NCBI GenBank assembly: GCA_009699915.1
Contig: WLNG01000040.1
Coordinates: 1-9,165 of the forward strand
Reading direction: 5' to 3'
Source: Actinomycetota bacterium
GTDB taxonomy: Bacteria > Actinomycetota > Thermoleophilia > Solirubrobacterales > Solirubrobacteraceae
Length of the DNA: 9,165 nt
The notes under the pieces were generated by a model. That model saw only the letters and a list, made by a program, of their open reading frames with translations, ran no database searches and was not told where the DNA came from. Positions 1 through 6,028 of this stretch are shown piece by piece. Made by a program: the position numbers and the translations under genes. The first letter of the stretch is position 1; the number at the start of each line of letters is the position of its first letter.

Positions 1-38
1 GACCCCGCCACGCCGTGGCGACGAGGAAGGAGCGAGAC

Positions 39-497
39 ATGTCTGAGCATCTGTCGGTAGAGGAGCGGCTTGCGCGCATCGAGGGAAAGCAGGCGATCCG
101 CGAGCTGATGGCGTCCTACGCCTACGGCTGTGACAACCAGGATCGCGAGCGCTTCCTCTCGATCTGGGCGCAGGACGCGCACTGGAATCTCGGTGAGGCG
201 TTCGGTGCTGCGGATGGCCGGGACGCGATCGAGAAGGTGCTCGAGTCGATCTGGGTGGCGTCGCCTGAGACGCGTCACTGGATCACTGACATCACGGTGG
301 ACTTCACCGCTGCGGGCCGGGCTGCGGGCGATGCCCACACGATCTGTTACATCCGCAACGCCGCGGGTGATGAGCTCTTCTGCGCCTGCGATTACGCGAA
401 CGAGTACGTCGAGCAGGATGGCGGCTGGGCCATCTCCAAGTGCCTGCTGACGGTCCACTGGTGGAAGACGCTGCCGTTCAGCGACCTCGGGTCGTAG
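39..497 (+). CDS. SnoaL-like / NTF2-fold family protein
   Basis: A 152-aa protein of the SnoaL-like/NTF2 cone-fold type, a family that includes polyketide cyclases, small hydratases, isomerases and ring-hydroxylase beta-like proteins. The recognisable pattern is an N-terminal helix with VEERLARIEGKQAIRELMASY, then a YGCDNQDRERFLSIWAQDA segment. A GRDAIEKVLESI helix and beta strands follow (HWITDITVDF, AHTICYIR, YVEQDGGWAISKCLL). The ATG at 39 was chosen because GGAAGGAG lies 7-8 bases before it; an in-frame GTG at 15 has no such support. The protein looks cytoplasmic, with no signal peptide or membrane segment. The catalytic function and substrate cannot be assigned, since the fold is shared by enzymes and binding proteins. 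It lies upstream of the LuxR-type gene, separated by 65 bp that hold a promoter-like element. Confidence 0.85.
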   Translation: MSEHLSVEERLARIEGKQAIRELMASYAYGCDNQDRERFLSIWAQDAHWNLGEAFGAADGRDAIEKVLESIWVASPETRHWITDITVDFTAAGRAAGDAHTICYIRNAAGDELFCACDYANEYVEQDGGWAISKCLLTVHWWKTLPFSDLGS

Positions 498-498
498 A

Positions 499-516
499 GA
501 GGGCCTCAGCAGGCTC
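499..516 (+). terminator. Possible weak terminator hairpin after the SnoaL-like gene
   Basis: Directly after the stop codon, GAGgGCCT and AGGCTC can pair around a CAGC loop, giving seven base pairs with one bulged G. No T-tract follows, so this is only a weak candidate. Confidence 0.22.
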
Positions 517-525
517 GTTCACGCC

Positions 526-555
526 TTGATCTTCCGTCCTGAGCGTCGGTAGGGT
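526..555 (+). promoter_or_regulatory. Putative promoter of the LuxR-type regulator gene
   Basis: TTGATC at 526-531 (-35-like), an 18-bp spacer and TAGGGT at 550-555 (-10-like, TANNNT) fit a housekeeping actinobacterial promoter. The expected transcription start is near 562. That would make an ATG at 563 leaderless, or give a 79-nt leader if translation starts at 641. The same architecture and spacing recur before the gene at 1437, and with a different -10 before the gene at 8513. Confidence 0.45.
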
Positions 556-562
556 CGGGTGT

Positions 563-1225
563 ATGAACGTTCGTTCTTATAAACCGGTGGACGAGCGACA
601 GACGGTCCGGAAAGAGCAGGAGCAGGAGCCCGACCGTCCGATGGGGATTCTCGTCGTCACCGAACACGACATCGTGCGGTGCGGGTTTCGGCTGCTGTCG
701 GCGCAGGTGCCGTGGATCACGCGCTGCGTTGGAGCCCGCTCCGCTGCAGAGGCCCAGCTGCTTTGGAATCGCTACGAGCCGGCCGTCGCGATCGTCGAAC
801 TGTTCGTCGGCGAGGCGCCGGGCACCGAGATCTGCCGTGATCTGCTGCGCGACCGTCCGCATGCCAGCGTCCTGCTTACGTCGCTGACCGAGCGGCTTTC
901 GCCCGCGGCCGCGGCGGCGGCCGGCGCTTGCGGGTTCATCTCGACCGGCGCGTCGGCCCAGGAGATCGCGGAGGCGATCCGCGCCGCGGGGCTGGGCAAG
1001 GTGCTCGCCCCCGCGCCGAGGAGCTCATGCGGGCCGCTCTCGGCGCGCCAGCGGGAGGTCCTGCGTCTGGTGGCGGCGGGCGCGACGAACAGCCAGATCG
1101 CCGACACGCTCTGCCTTTCCCCGCACACCGTGAAGGGCCATACGACCGAGCTGTACCGGCGTCTGCGCGCGCGCAACCGCGCCGAAGCGGTGAACCTCGC
1201 GCAGCGAGTCGGTCTCCTCGTCTGA
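563..1225 (+). CDS. LuxR-family transcriptional regulator with degenerate receiver domain
   Basis: A 220-aa NarL/FixJ-like protein. Residues 27-150 form a receiver-like domain (start MGILVVTEHDIVRCG). Residues 157-219 form a LuxR-type helix-turn-helix (LSARQREVLRLVAAGATNSQ, then IADTLCLSPHTVKGHTTELY). The receiver lacks key residues: the phospho-acceptor position holds E79 (AIVELFVGE), and the conserved Lys position near GFI holds S127/T128. T106 or S107 may keep the switch Ser/Thr role. The DNA-binding half looks intact, so the protein is probably a phosphorylation-independent regulator. The start is uncertain. The ATG at 563 gives 26 extra charged residues, whose first codons are unusually AT-rich at position 3 and overlap an operator-like palindrome. 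The ATG at 641, preceded by AGGAG repeats, would begin exactly at the receiver fold (194 aa). No cognate histidine kinase is present in the window. Confidence 0.85.
   Translation: MNVRSYKPVDERQTVRKEQEQEPDRPMGILVVTEHDIVRCGFRLLSAQVPWITRCVGARSAAEAQLLWNRYEPAVAIVELFVGEAPGTEICRDLLRDRPHASVLLTSLTERLSPAAAAAAGACGFISTGASAQEIAEAIRAAGLGKVLAPAPRSSCGPLSARQREVLRLVAAGATNSQIADTLCLSPHTVKGHTTELYRRLRARNRAEAVNLAQRVGLLV
564..577. promoter_or_regulatory. Near-palindromic operator-like site
   Basis: TGAACG-TT-CGTTCT is a palindrome with five of six arm pairs matched. It lies immediately downstream of the putative -10, across the expected transcription start, which is a classic repressor position. Its size and style resemble TetR-family operators, but no TetR gene is in the window, so the binding protein is unknown. 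It overlaps the first codons if the LuxR-type gene starts at 563. Confidence 0.35.
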
Positions 1226-1241
1226 CCGTGCGTCAGACGAG
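1217..1241 (+). terminator. Hairpin overlapping the stop codon of the LuxR-type gene
   Basis: A perfect 10-bp stem pairs CTCGTCTGAC (1217-1226) with GTCAGACGAG (1232-1241) around a CGTGC loop. The left arm contains the TGA stop. There is no T-tract, but U-less hairpins at gene ends are common in GC-rich actinobacteria. Confidence 0.5.
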
Positions 1242-1262
1242 ACGCGCGGCTTGGGAGCGCGG

Positions 1263-1385
1263 TCAGCTCCTGCGCGGCGCGAAGCTGAAGACCGGCACGT
1301 GCAGGAACGTCACGGGCAAGGCGAACAGCAGGCGCTTCACGTTCCGGTAGGCCCGCGCACGGCCGGTCGGCTCTGAACGATCGAC
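1263..1385 (-). pseudogene. Possible remnant of a minus-strand gene (C-terminal fragment only)
   Basis: Read on the minus strand, this stretch encodes about 40 residues ending before TGA at 1265-1263, including NVKRLLFALPVTFLHVPVF. Third codon positions are almost all G or C and the residues are protein-like, with a hydrophobic segment. No convincing start or Shine-Dalgarno is seen. Further upstream the frame loses its coding look and runs antisense to the gene at 1437. It may be the leftover 3' end of a decayed or displaced gene, or chance in a GC-rich spacer. No family is recognised. Confidence 0.2.
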
Positions 1386-1402
1386 GAGTGGTCGGGTAGG
1401 GT
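1373..1402 (+). promoter_or_regulatory. Putative promoter of the small ABM-like gene
   Basis: CTGAAC (1373-1378), an 18-bp spacer and TAGGGT (1397-1402) match the layout of the element at 526-555, with an identical -10 hexamer. The expected transcription start is near 1409, giving a leader of about 28 nt that contains the Shine-Dalgarno of the next gene. Confidence 0.45.
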
Positions 1403-1436
1403 GCGCGCTTCCCCAAGGCTCCGAGAGAGGATCCAC

Positions 1437-1742
1437 ATGCACCACCTGCGAGTCGCAACCTACGACGTCATCGATGGGACCCCCGGCGAGATCGCTGACA
1501 TCGTTCAGCAGCCGGACGGCATGCTCGAGATCTTTCACGCGATGCCCGGTTTCAAGGCCTACTCGGTTCTCGAGATCTCGCCGACCGAGATCATGTCGAT
1601 CAGTGCGTGGGACACGCACGCTGAGGCCGAGGAGGCCATCGCCGCAGCGGCCGAGTGGGTGGCGACGCACATGGCCGACCGGGTCAAGCGCACCTACAAC
1701 ACCTCGGCCTCGGCGCTGTTCTGGCAGGGCGCGGTCGCCTAA
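1437..1742 (+). CDS. Small dimeric alpha/beta-barrel (ABM-like) protein
   Basis: A 101-aa protein resembling the antibiotic biosynthesis monooxygenase (ABM)/dimeric ferredoxin-like barrel group. The visible pattern is beta-strand MHHLRVATYDV, helix GTPGEIADIVQQ, the motif AMPGFKAYSVLEIS, strand TEIMSISAWDT, helix AEAEEAIAAAAEWVATHMAD and a C-terminal strand. PGF-x-Y followed by a strand and a W-D-T turn is typical of the fold, whose members usually dimerise. Some are cofactor-free oxygenases or haem-degrading enzymes, others have no known activity. No residue here fixes the reaction. The ATG at 1437 was chosen because GAGAGAGGA lies about 6 bases upstream; an in-frame GTG at 1401 would overlap the -10 element. 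It ends 43 bp before a convergent gene, with a hairpin between. Confidence 0.75.
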   Translation: MHHLRVATYDVIDGTPGEIADIVQQPDGMLEIFHAMPGFKAYSVLEISPTEIMSISAWDTHAEAEEAIAAAAEWVATHMADRVKRTYNTSASALFWQGAVA

Positions 1743-1754
1743 GCAAGCGCGCAG

Positions 1755-1780
1755 CGCAGCCCGGCTCAAGCCGGGCTGCG
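1755..1780. terminator. Bidirectional terminator hairpin in a convergent gap
   Basis: CGCAGCCCGGC and GCCGGGCTGCG pair perfectly over 11 bp around a TCAA loop. It lies between the stop of the plus-strand ABM-like gene (1742) and the stop of the minus-strand nitronate monooxygenase-like gene (1786), so it can serve both directions. A 10-bp palindrome TCTGATCAGA (1781-1790) follows and includes the minus-strand stop codon. Confidence 0.7.
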
Positions 1781-1785
1781 TCTGA

Positions 1786-2934
1786 TCAGATCGCGATGTC
1801 CCCGCTGCGCACGCGTGCGAGCGTCGCGTCGCACTCGGTGATCATCTCCTCGAAGACCTCGGCGACCGAGCGTCCGTGGCGCAGGCGTCCGACGGCCTGG
1901 CCGACGAAATAACCGACGACCTCCTCGGCGCGTCCCTGACCGGCCTCTGCTGCGCGCGTCATGCGCACCTGTGGCTCGGCGGAGAGGATGCCCTGGAGCG
2001 GCATCGGCAGCGTCTCCGGATTGCGTGGGTCGGCCCACGCGTCGGTCCACGGCGTGCTCAGCTGGCGCGCCGGCCGCCCCGTGTACCCCTTCGAGCGGAC
2101 CGTGTCGATCGCGCGCGCCTGGGTGAACTTGCGTTTCACCACCTCGGGCGTCTCGGCCTCCTCGGTCGCCAGCCACACGGAGCCGCACCACACGCCGCTC
2201 GCGCCGAGGACGAGCGCCGCGGCCATCTGGCGTCCGCTGGCGATCCCGCCGCCCGCGAGGACCGGCAGCCCGTCACAGGCGTCCACCATGTCGGGGATGA
2301 GCACCATGCTGCCGATCTCGCCGGTGTGCCCGCCGGCCTCGTAGCCGGTGCAGATCACGATGTCGGTGCCCGCTGCCTTGTGCTTCTCGCCGTGACGGGG
2401 CTGGCCCGCCAGCCCGGCGACCAGCACGCCGCGCTCGTGGAAGCCGTCGAGGATCTGCGGCGAAGCGACGCCGAGCGCGTTGGCGAAGAGCCGCACGTTC
2501 GAGGCGAGCGCCACCTCGACGCACGGCCAGACGTCCGCAGGTGTGTAGAGGTGGTTGCCGGTGATCGGCAGATGCCCTGCCTCGACGACATCCCCGAATT
2601 CGTAGCCTTCCGCCAGTTCGGGGACCTCGTACTCGGCAAGGAAGCGTTGTGTGAAGTCGCGGTGCTCCTGCGGAATTTGCGCGATGAATCCGGCGCGATC
2701 GGGCGCGCCCTCGTCGTAGTCGCCGGGCACGAGCAGATCGACCCCGTAGGGCAGGCCGCCGCACTGCTGATCCATCCACGCCAGCTGCTCCTCGAGCTCA
2801 TCGGCTGTCAGCTGGGCGGCGCCCAGAACCCCCAGGCCGCCGGCGCGCGTGACCGCGGCCGCCACCTGCTTGCTGTGGGAGAACGCGAAGAGCGGCCAGC
2901 GCATGCCGAGCCGTGTACAGAGATCAGTGGGCAT
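1786..2934 (-). CDS. Nitronate monooxygenase-like FMN flavoprotein
   Basis: A 382-aa TIM-barrel flavoprotein of the nitronate monooxygenase (2-nitropropane dioxygenase) family, expected to be cytoplasmic with FMN bound. Diagnostic pieces in order are TRAGGLGVLGAAQLTADELE (29-48), the GYEAGGHTG motif (197-205) with H203 at the family's catalytic-base position, and the FMN-phosphate region LAGGGIASGRQMAAAL (226-241) followed by GASGVWCGS (244-252). Length fits the family. Members oxidise alkyl nitronates, but many paralogues sit in lipid or CoA gene clusters with unknown substrates. An enoyl-reductase-like role (FabK is a relative) cannot be excluded. It is downstream of the acyl-CoA synthetase gene on the same strand with a 78-bp gap, in which I see no promoter of the type found elsewhere here, so co-transcription is likely. 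The Shine-Dalgarno before ATG 2934 is weak. Confidence 0.88.
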   Translation of the reverse strand: MPTDLCTRLGMRWPLFAFSHSKQVAAAVTRAGGLGVLGAAQLTADELEEQLAWMDQQCGGLPYGVDLLVPGDYDEGAPDRAGFIAQIPQEHRDFTQRFLAEYEVPELAEGYEFGDVVEAGHLPITGNHLYTPADVWPCVEVALASNVRLFANALGVASPQILDGFHERGVLVAGLAGQPRHGEKHKAAGTDIVICTGYEAGGHTGEIGSMVLIPDMVDACDGLPVLAGGGIASGRQMAAALVLGASGVWCGSVWLATEEAETPEVVKRKFTQARAIDTVRSKGYTGRPARQLSTPWTDAWADPRNPETLPMPLQGILSAEPQVRMTRAAEAGQGRAEEVVGYFVGQAVGRLRHGRSVAEVFEEMITECDATLARVRSGDIAI

Positions 2935-3012
2935 GGACGCATCTCACACGGCCGGTCGGCCCGCTGAGCCTGACCGAACCGCCAGTTCGCCCGCCAGCCA
3001 GGCGAGGGCGGC

Positions 3013-4596
3013 TCAGGACTCGTCGTCGACGAGGCTCTGGTAGGTGAGGCGCATGTCGCGCTTGAGGAGCTTGCCGCTCGGGTTCTTCGGCAGCTGATCT
3101 TCGATCACCACGTACTTGGGGACCTTGTACGGAGCCATCCGCTCCCTGCAGAACTCGGTGATCTCCTGGGCCGTCAAGCTCTCCCCGGGCTTGGCGACGA
3201 TCGCCGCCGTCACCGCCTCGATCCACTTCGGGTGGCTGAGCGCGAAGACCGCGACCTCCGCGACCGCAGGGTGCTCGTAGATCATCTCCTCGACCTCGCG
3301 GCTGGCGACGTTCTCCCCGCCGGTGTTGATCATGTCCTTCTTGCGGTCCACGATCGTCAGGTAGCCCTCGTCATCGAAGACGCCGAGGTCGCCGCTGTGG
3401 AACCACCCGTTGCGGAACGCCTCCGCGGTGCGCTCCGGGTCGTTCCAGTACCCGAGCATCACGTGCGGACCGCGGTGAACGATCTCACCGGCCGTGCCGA
3501 CCGGCACCGGGTTGTCGTCGTCGTCGACGAGGATCGTCTCGACGTTGATGCACGGGCGCCCCGCGGAGCCCGCCTTGCGCATCTGGTCGTCCGGGCCCAG
3601 GCACGTGGCAAGCGGCGACATCTCGGTCTGCCCGTAACAGTTGAAGAGCCGCACATCCGGCAGGCGCCGGGCGAGCTCCTGCAGCACCTCGACCGGCATG
3701 CTCGCCGCCCCGTAGTAGCCCTTGCGCAGCGAGCTCAGGTCGCGGGTGTCGAAATCCGGGTGGCGCAGCAGCGAGATCCACACCGTCGGCGGGCTGAAGA
3801 GCTTCGTCGCGGACTCGCGCTCGACCGCCGCCAGCATCGCCGCCGGATCGGGGCCGTCGAGGATGATGCTCGTCGCCCCGACATAGATGTCGGTGCTCAG
3901 GCAGGCGTGGAGCGCGGCGGTGTGGAAGAGCGGCAGCGCGTGGATCTCGATGTCCTCGTGCGCCATCTCGCCATCCACGGTGCAGGAGAGGTACTGGGCG
4001 ATCAGATTGCGGCTGGCCATCATCGCGCCCTTCGGACGCGACTCGGTTCCGCTCGTGTAGAGCAGCTGCAGGCAGTCGTCGTCGCTGATCTCGACATCCG
4101 GCGCGGCCGCGTCCGGGTGGTCCATCCAGGCCAGCGCGTCCTCCCAGCCCGGGCCGCAGTCGCCCAGGCCGGCGCGCAGCGTCATCGCGGCGTCCACGGC
4201 CGGCTCGGTGAGCGCGTCCGCGGCGACCTGCACGAGCGCCGGCTCCACGAGGATGCCTTTCGCCTCGCACTGACCCAGGATGTACGCCACCTCCGGCCCG
4301 ACGAGCATGAAGTTCACCGGCACGGAGATCGCGCCGAGCTTGGCGAGCGCGTAGTAGGCGACCACGAAGGCATGCGAGTTGTGCGAGAGGATCGCGATCC
4401 GGTCGCCCTGCACCACGCCCCGCTGCGCGAGCGCGTTGGCGAAGCGGTTGACCGTCTCGTCGAGCTGCGCGTACGTCTGGCGCACGTCGTTGTGGGCGAC
4501 CGCGAGCTTGTCCGGATACAGCTTGGCGGCGCGGTCGAGCAGGTCGCCGATCGTGTGGCGCCGCGCGCGAACGATCTCGGAGGTCAGGTCGGTCAT
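3013..4596 (-). CDS. AMP-binding acyl-CoA synthetase (fatty acid/carboxylate-CoA ligase)
   Basis: A 527-aa ANL-superfamily ligase that activates a carboxylic acid through an acyl-adenylate to its CoA thioester. All core motifs are visible: P-loop LLYTSGTESRPKG (178-190), YGQTEMSP (321-328), HSGDLG (400-405), DRKKDMINTGGENVAS (417-432) and PKNPSGKLLKRD (503-514), with the likely catalytic Lys509. The P-loop deviates from the usual TSGTTGxPKG by having Glu-Ser in place of Thr-Gly. The start at 4596 was chosen because the protein begins properly there (MTDLTSEIVRARRHTIGDLL) and its ATG overlaps the upstream TGA as ATGA. Longer in-frame starts only read antisense-like sequence within the neighbouring gene. 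The FadD-like character suggests a medium or long hydrophobic acid, but the substrate is not determinable. Confidence 0.93.
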   Translation of the reverse strand: MTDLTSEIVRARRHTIGDLLDRAAKLYPDKLAVAHNDVRQTYAQLDETVNRFANALAQRGVVQGDRIAILSHNSHAFVVAYYALAKLGAISVPVNFMLVGPEVAYILGQCEAKGILVEPALVQVAADALTEPAVDAAMTLRAGLGDCGPGWEDALAWMDHPDAAAPDVEISDDDCLQLLYTSGTESRPKGAMMASRNLIAQYLSCTVDGEMAHEDIEIHALPLFHTAALHACLSTDIYVGATSIILDGPDPAAMLAAVERESATKLFSPPTVWISLLRHPDFDTRDLSSLRKGYYGAASMPVEVLQELARRLPDVRLFNCYGQTEMSPLATCLGPDDQMRKAGSAGRPCINVETILVDDDDNPVPVGTAGEIVHRGPHVMLGYWNDPERTAEAFRNGWFHSGDLGVFDDEGYLTIVDRKKDMINTGGENVASREVEEMIYEHPAVAEVAVFALSHPKWIEAVTAAIVAKPGESLTAQEITEFCRERMAPYKVPKYVVIEDQLPKNPSGKLLKRDMRLTYQSLVDDES

Positions 4597-5603
4597 CGGT
4601 TCTTCCAGAGCTCGGGGTCGCTGGGCGTGAGCCCGCCGCGCGCCTGCATTTCGCTGGCCTCCCAGTGCCACTTGTACTCGCCGAACGCGGACTCGCCCTC
4701 GTACGTCCAGCGAGTCAGGCCGACGATGTTGAACTGGTTCGGCCATGTGGGGAGCAGGAACTGCGAGGTCGGCGTCCCCTCGATCCGGTGGTGACGGCCG
4801 CGCTCGTCCTCGAGCTCGTAGACGAGCTTGCGCGTGAACCAGCCGTCCATCTCGTAGCGGCCGATGCCCGCCTTCAGCAGGATCACCTCGCCGTTCTCGA
4901 GCAGGTAGCCGTTGGAGACGGGCGACTCGTCGAGGTGGCGGCTGCGGGTCTGGACGTGGAAGCTGAACTCCTCACCGAAGAACCCCTCGTCGAAGTAGCC
5001 GAACCCATGCCCGTACTCGGGCCGCGGGCTCCACGAGTGGTCGCGGTTCGACGGGAACGCGATCGGGATCGTCTCGCCGCGTAGCCGCAGCTCGCCGCGC
5101 ATCATCATCGTCTGATCGATGTGGCCGCTGGCGGCGGCGAGGCTCGGGTCCACGGCATGGAACTGGCTGAAGTCGCCGCCGTCCGGCAGACGCGTCATGT
5201 GGCTGGTGACCGGCGGCATCATCGCCGTCACCTCCATCTCCAGGCGCATGTCCTTGAAGCCGTCGTAGGTGATCTCCCAGCGCTCGTGCGGCGCGGTCAT
5301 CTTCACGTGCAGACCGTTGTTGAGCCGGTAGTCGTCGAGGTTCCCGTTGGGGAAGGGGAGGTGCATGCGCTGATCCCAGTAGTCGGTGCCGAGGACCGTC
5401 AGCACCTCCTCGGCGCTCCAGATGACGATCGTCGACATCGCCACCTTCAGGTTGCTGCGAAAGCACGCGTACACATAGCCGCGCATGTTGCGCTCGGGCA
5501 CGATGAACGGGAACCAGTTGGTCTCCAGCCAGGTCGGGTCGCCGTAGACGGGCTCGTGGAGATAGGCGTCGCGTGCGGGGACGGGTTCCAGCATCTGTCT
5601 CAC
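4593..5603 (-). CDS. CrtC/AttH-like lipocalin-type protein (DUF7064/DUF7065-like)
   Basis: A 336-aa protein with two successive beta-rich halves, like the AttH/CrtC (hydroxyneurosporene synthase-type) lipocalin-like proteins annotated as DUF7064/DUF7065. Characteristic segments are GLHVKMTAPHERWEITYDG (97-115), GHIDQTMMMRGELRLRGETI (160-179) and the signature NRDHSWSPR (186-194) with D188, H189 and W191. No signal peptide or membrane helix is seen. Known relatives include a carotenoid hydratase, but most of this branch is uncharacterised, so binding or hydrating a hydrophobic substrate is only inference. The GTG at 5603 was chosen because it overlaps the upstream stop as GTGA; an ATG three codons later (5594) is possible, with AGGAGA upstream of both. 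Its own stop overlaps the ligase start by 4 nt. Confidence 0.75.
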   Translation of the reverse strand: MRQMLEPVPARDAYLHEPVYGDPTWLETNWFPFIVPERNMRGYVYACFRSNLKVAMSTIVIWSAEEVLTVLGTDYWDQRMHLPFPNGNLDDYRLNNGLHVKMTAPHERWEITYDGFKDMRLEMEVTAMMPPVTSHMTRLPDGGDFSQFHAVDPSLAAASGHIDQTMMMRGELRLRGETIPIAFPSNRDHSWSPRPEYGHGFGYFDEGFFGEEFSFHVQTRSRHLDESPVSNGYLLENGEVILLKAGIGRYEMDGWFTRKLVYELEDERGRHHRIEGTPTSQFLLPTWPNQFNIVGLTRWTYEGESAFGEYKWHWEASEMQARGGLTPSDPELWKNR

Positions 5604-6028
5604 AGTCTCCTGATTGCTGCGCTTCCGGCGCGCTCGCGCGCCGCGGTCAAGAGCTCCTGCTCGACGACGGCCGCCCGGCGCAGGCCCTGGCGCACGGCCC
5701 GCAGGCGCTGATCGTCGTTCGCGTCGTGCAGCTGCGTCACGCGCTCGTCGAGCGCCCGCAGCAGCGCGGCATTGTGGGCGAGCGGGTCGGCGGGGGCCTC
5801 CTGCGTCGGCGGTGTGACGCCGCTGCCGGCGAGGGTCTCGTCGAGGATCGCATTCTGCTGCTGGAGCGCGGCGAAGAGGTCCTGCCAGGCGCCGCCGACC
5901 TCGCCGACGATCACCGCGAGGGCATCGATCTGCTGGATGAGGAAGACGTCGTCGATGGCGGGGCGGACGTCCTCGCGCAGCACCTCGCTGGCGCGCAGCA
6001 GCGTCCGGCCGAACGTGTCAAAGAACAC
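5600..6028 (-). CDS. 142-aa helical hypothetical protein, possible kinase partner (LvaB-like position)
   Basis: The start is GTG at 6028, preceded by a strong GAGGAGGG (6041-6034) with 5-base spacing. The reading frame further upstream merely shadows the kinase gene. The gene overlaps the kinase 3' end by 11 nt and the next gene by 4 nt (GTGA). The protein looks all-helical: residues 1-62 contain VLREDVRPAIDD and LIQQIDALAVIVGEVGGAWQ, a Pro/Ala-rich linker follows at about 70-80, and then a long charged helix (LLRALDERVTQLHDANDDQR) runs towards an Arg-rich C-terminus. There is no signal peptide. I do not recognise the family with certainty. The N-terminal helices and the position beside an APH-like kinase resemble small DUF6285/LvaB-type proteins, which support kinases acting on hydroxyacyl-CoA. 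This is inference from context, not a domain match. Confidence 0.75.
   Translation of the reverse strand: MFFDTFGRTLLRASEVLREDVRPAIDDVFLIQQIDALAVIVGEVGGAWQDLFAALQQQNAILDETLAGSGVTPPTQEAPADPLAHNAALLRALDERVTQLHDANDDQRLRAVRQGLRRAAVVEQELLTAARERAGSAAIRRL

Noticed and set aside
1876..2967. A 363-codon plus-strand open frame over the nitronate monooxygenase-like gene
   Set aside because: The opposite strand has GYEAGGHTG and FMN-binding motifs. The plus-strand translation has no recognisable domain.
4597..4746. Longer start for the acyl-CoA synthetase
   Set aside because: The extra 50 residues are Arg-rich shadow sequence within the upstream gene, and the ATGA overlap at 4596 gives a better start.
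3232..4794. A 520-codon open frame on the plus strand across the acyl-CoA synthetase
   Set aside because: It is antisense to a gene with all ANL motifs. Its product is a low-complexity Arg/Val/Asp-rich string, a usual GC-rich shadow.
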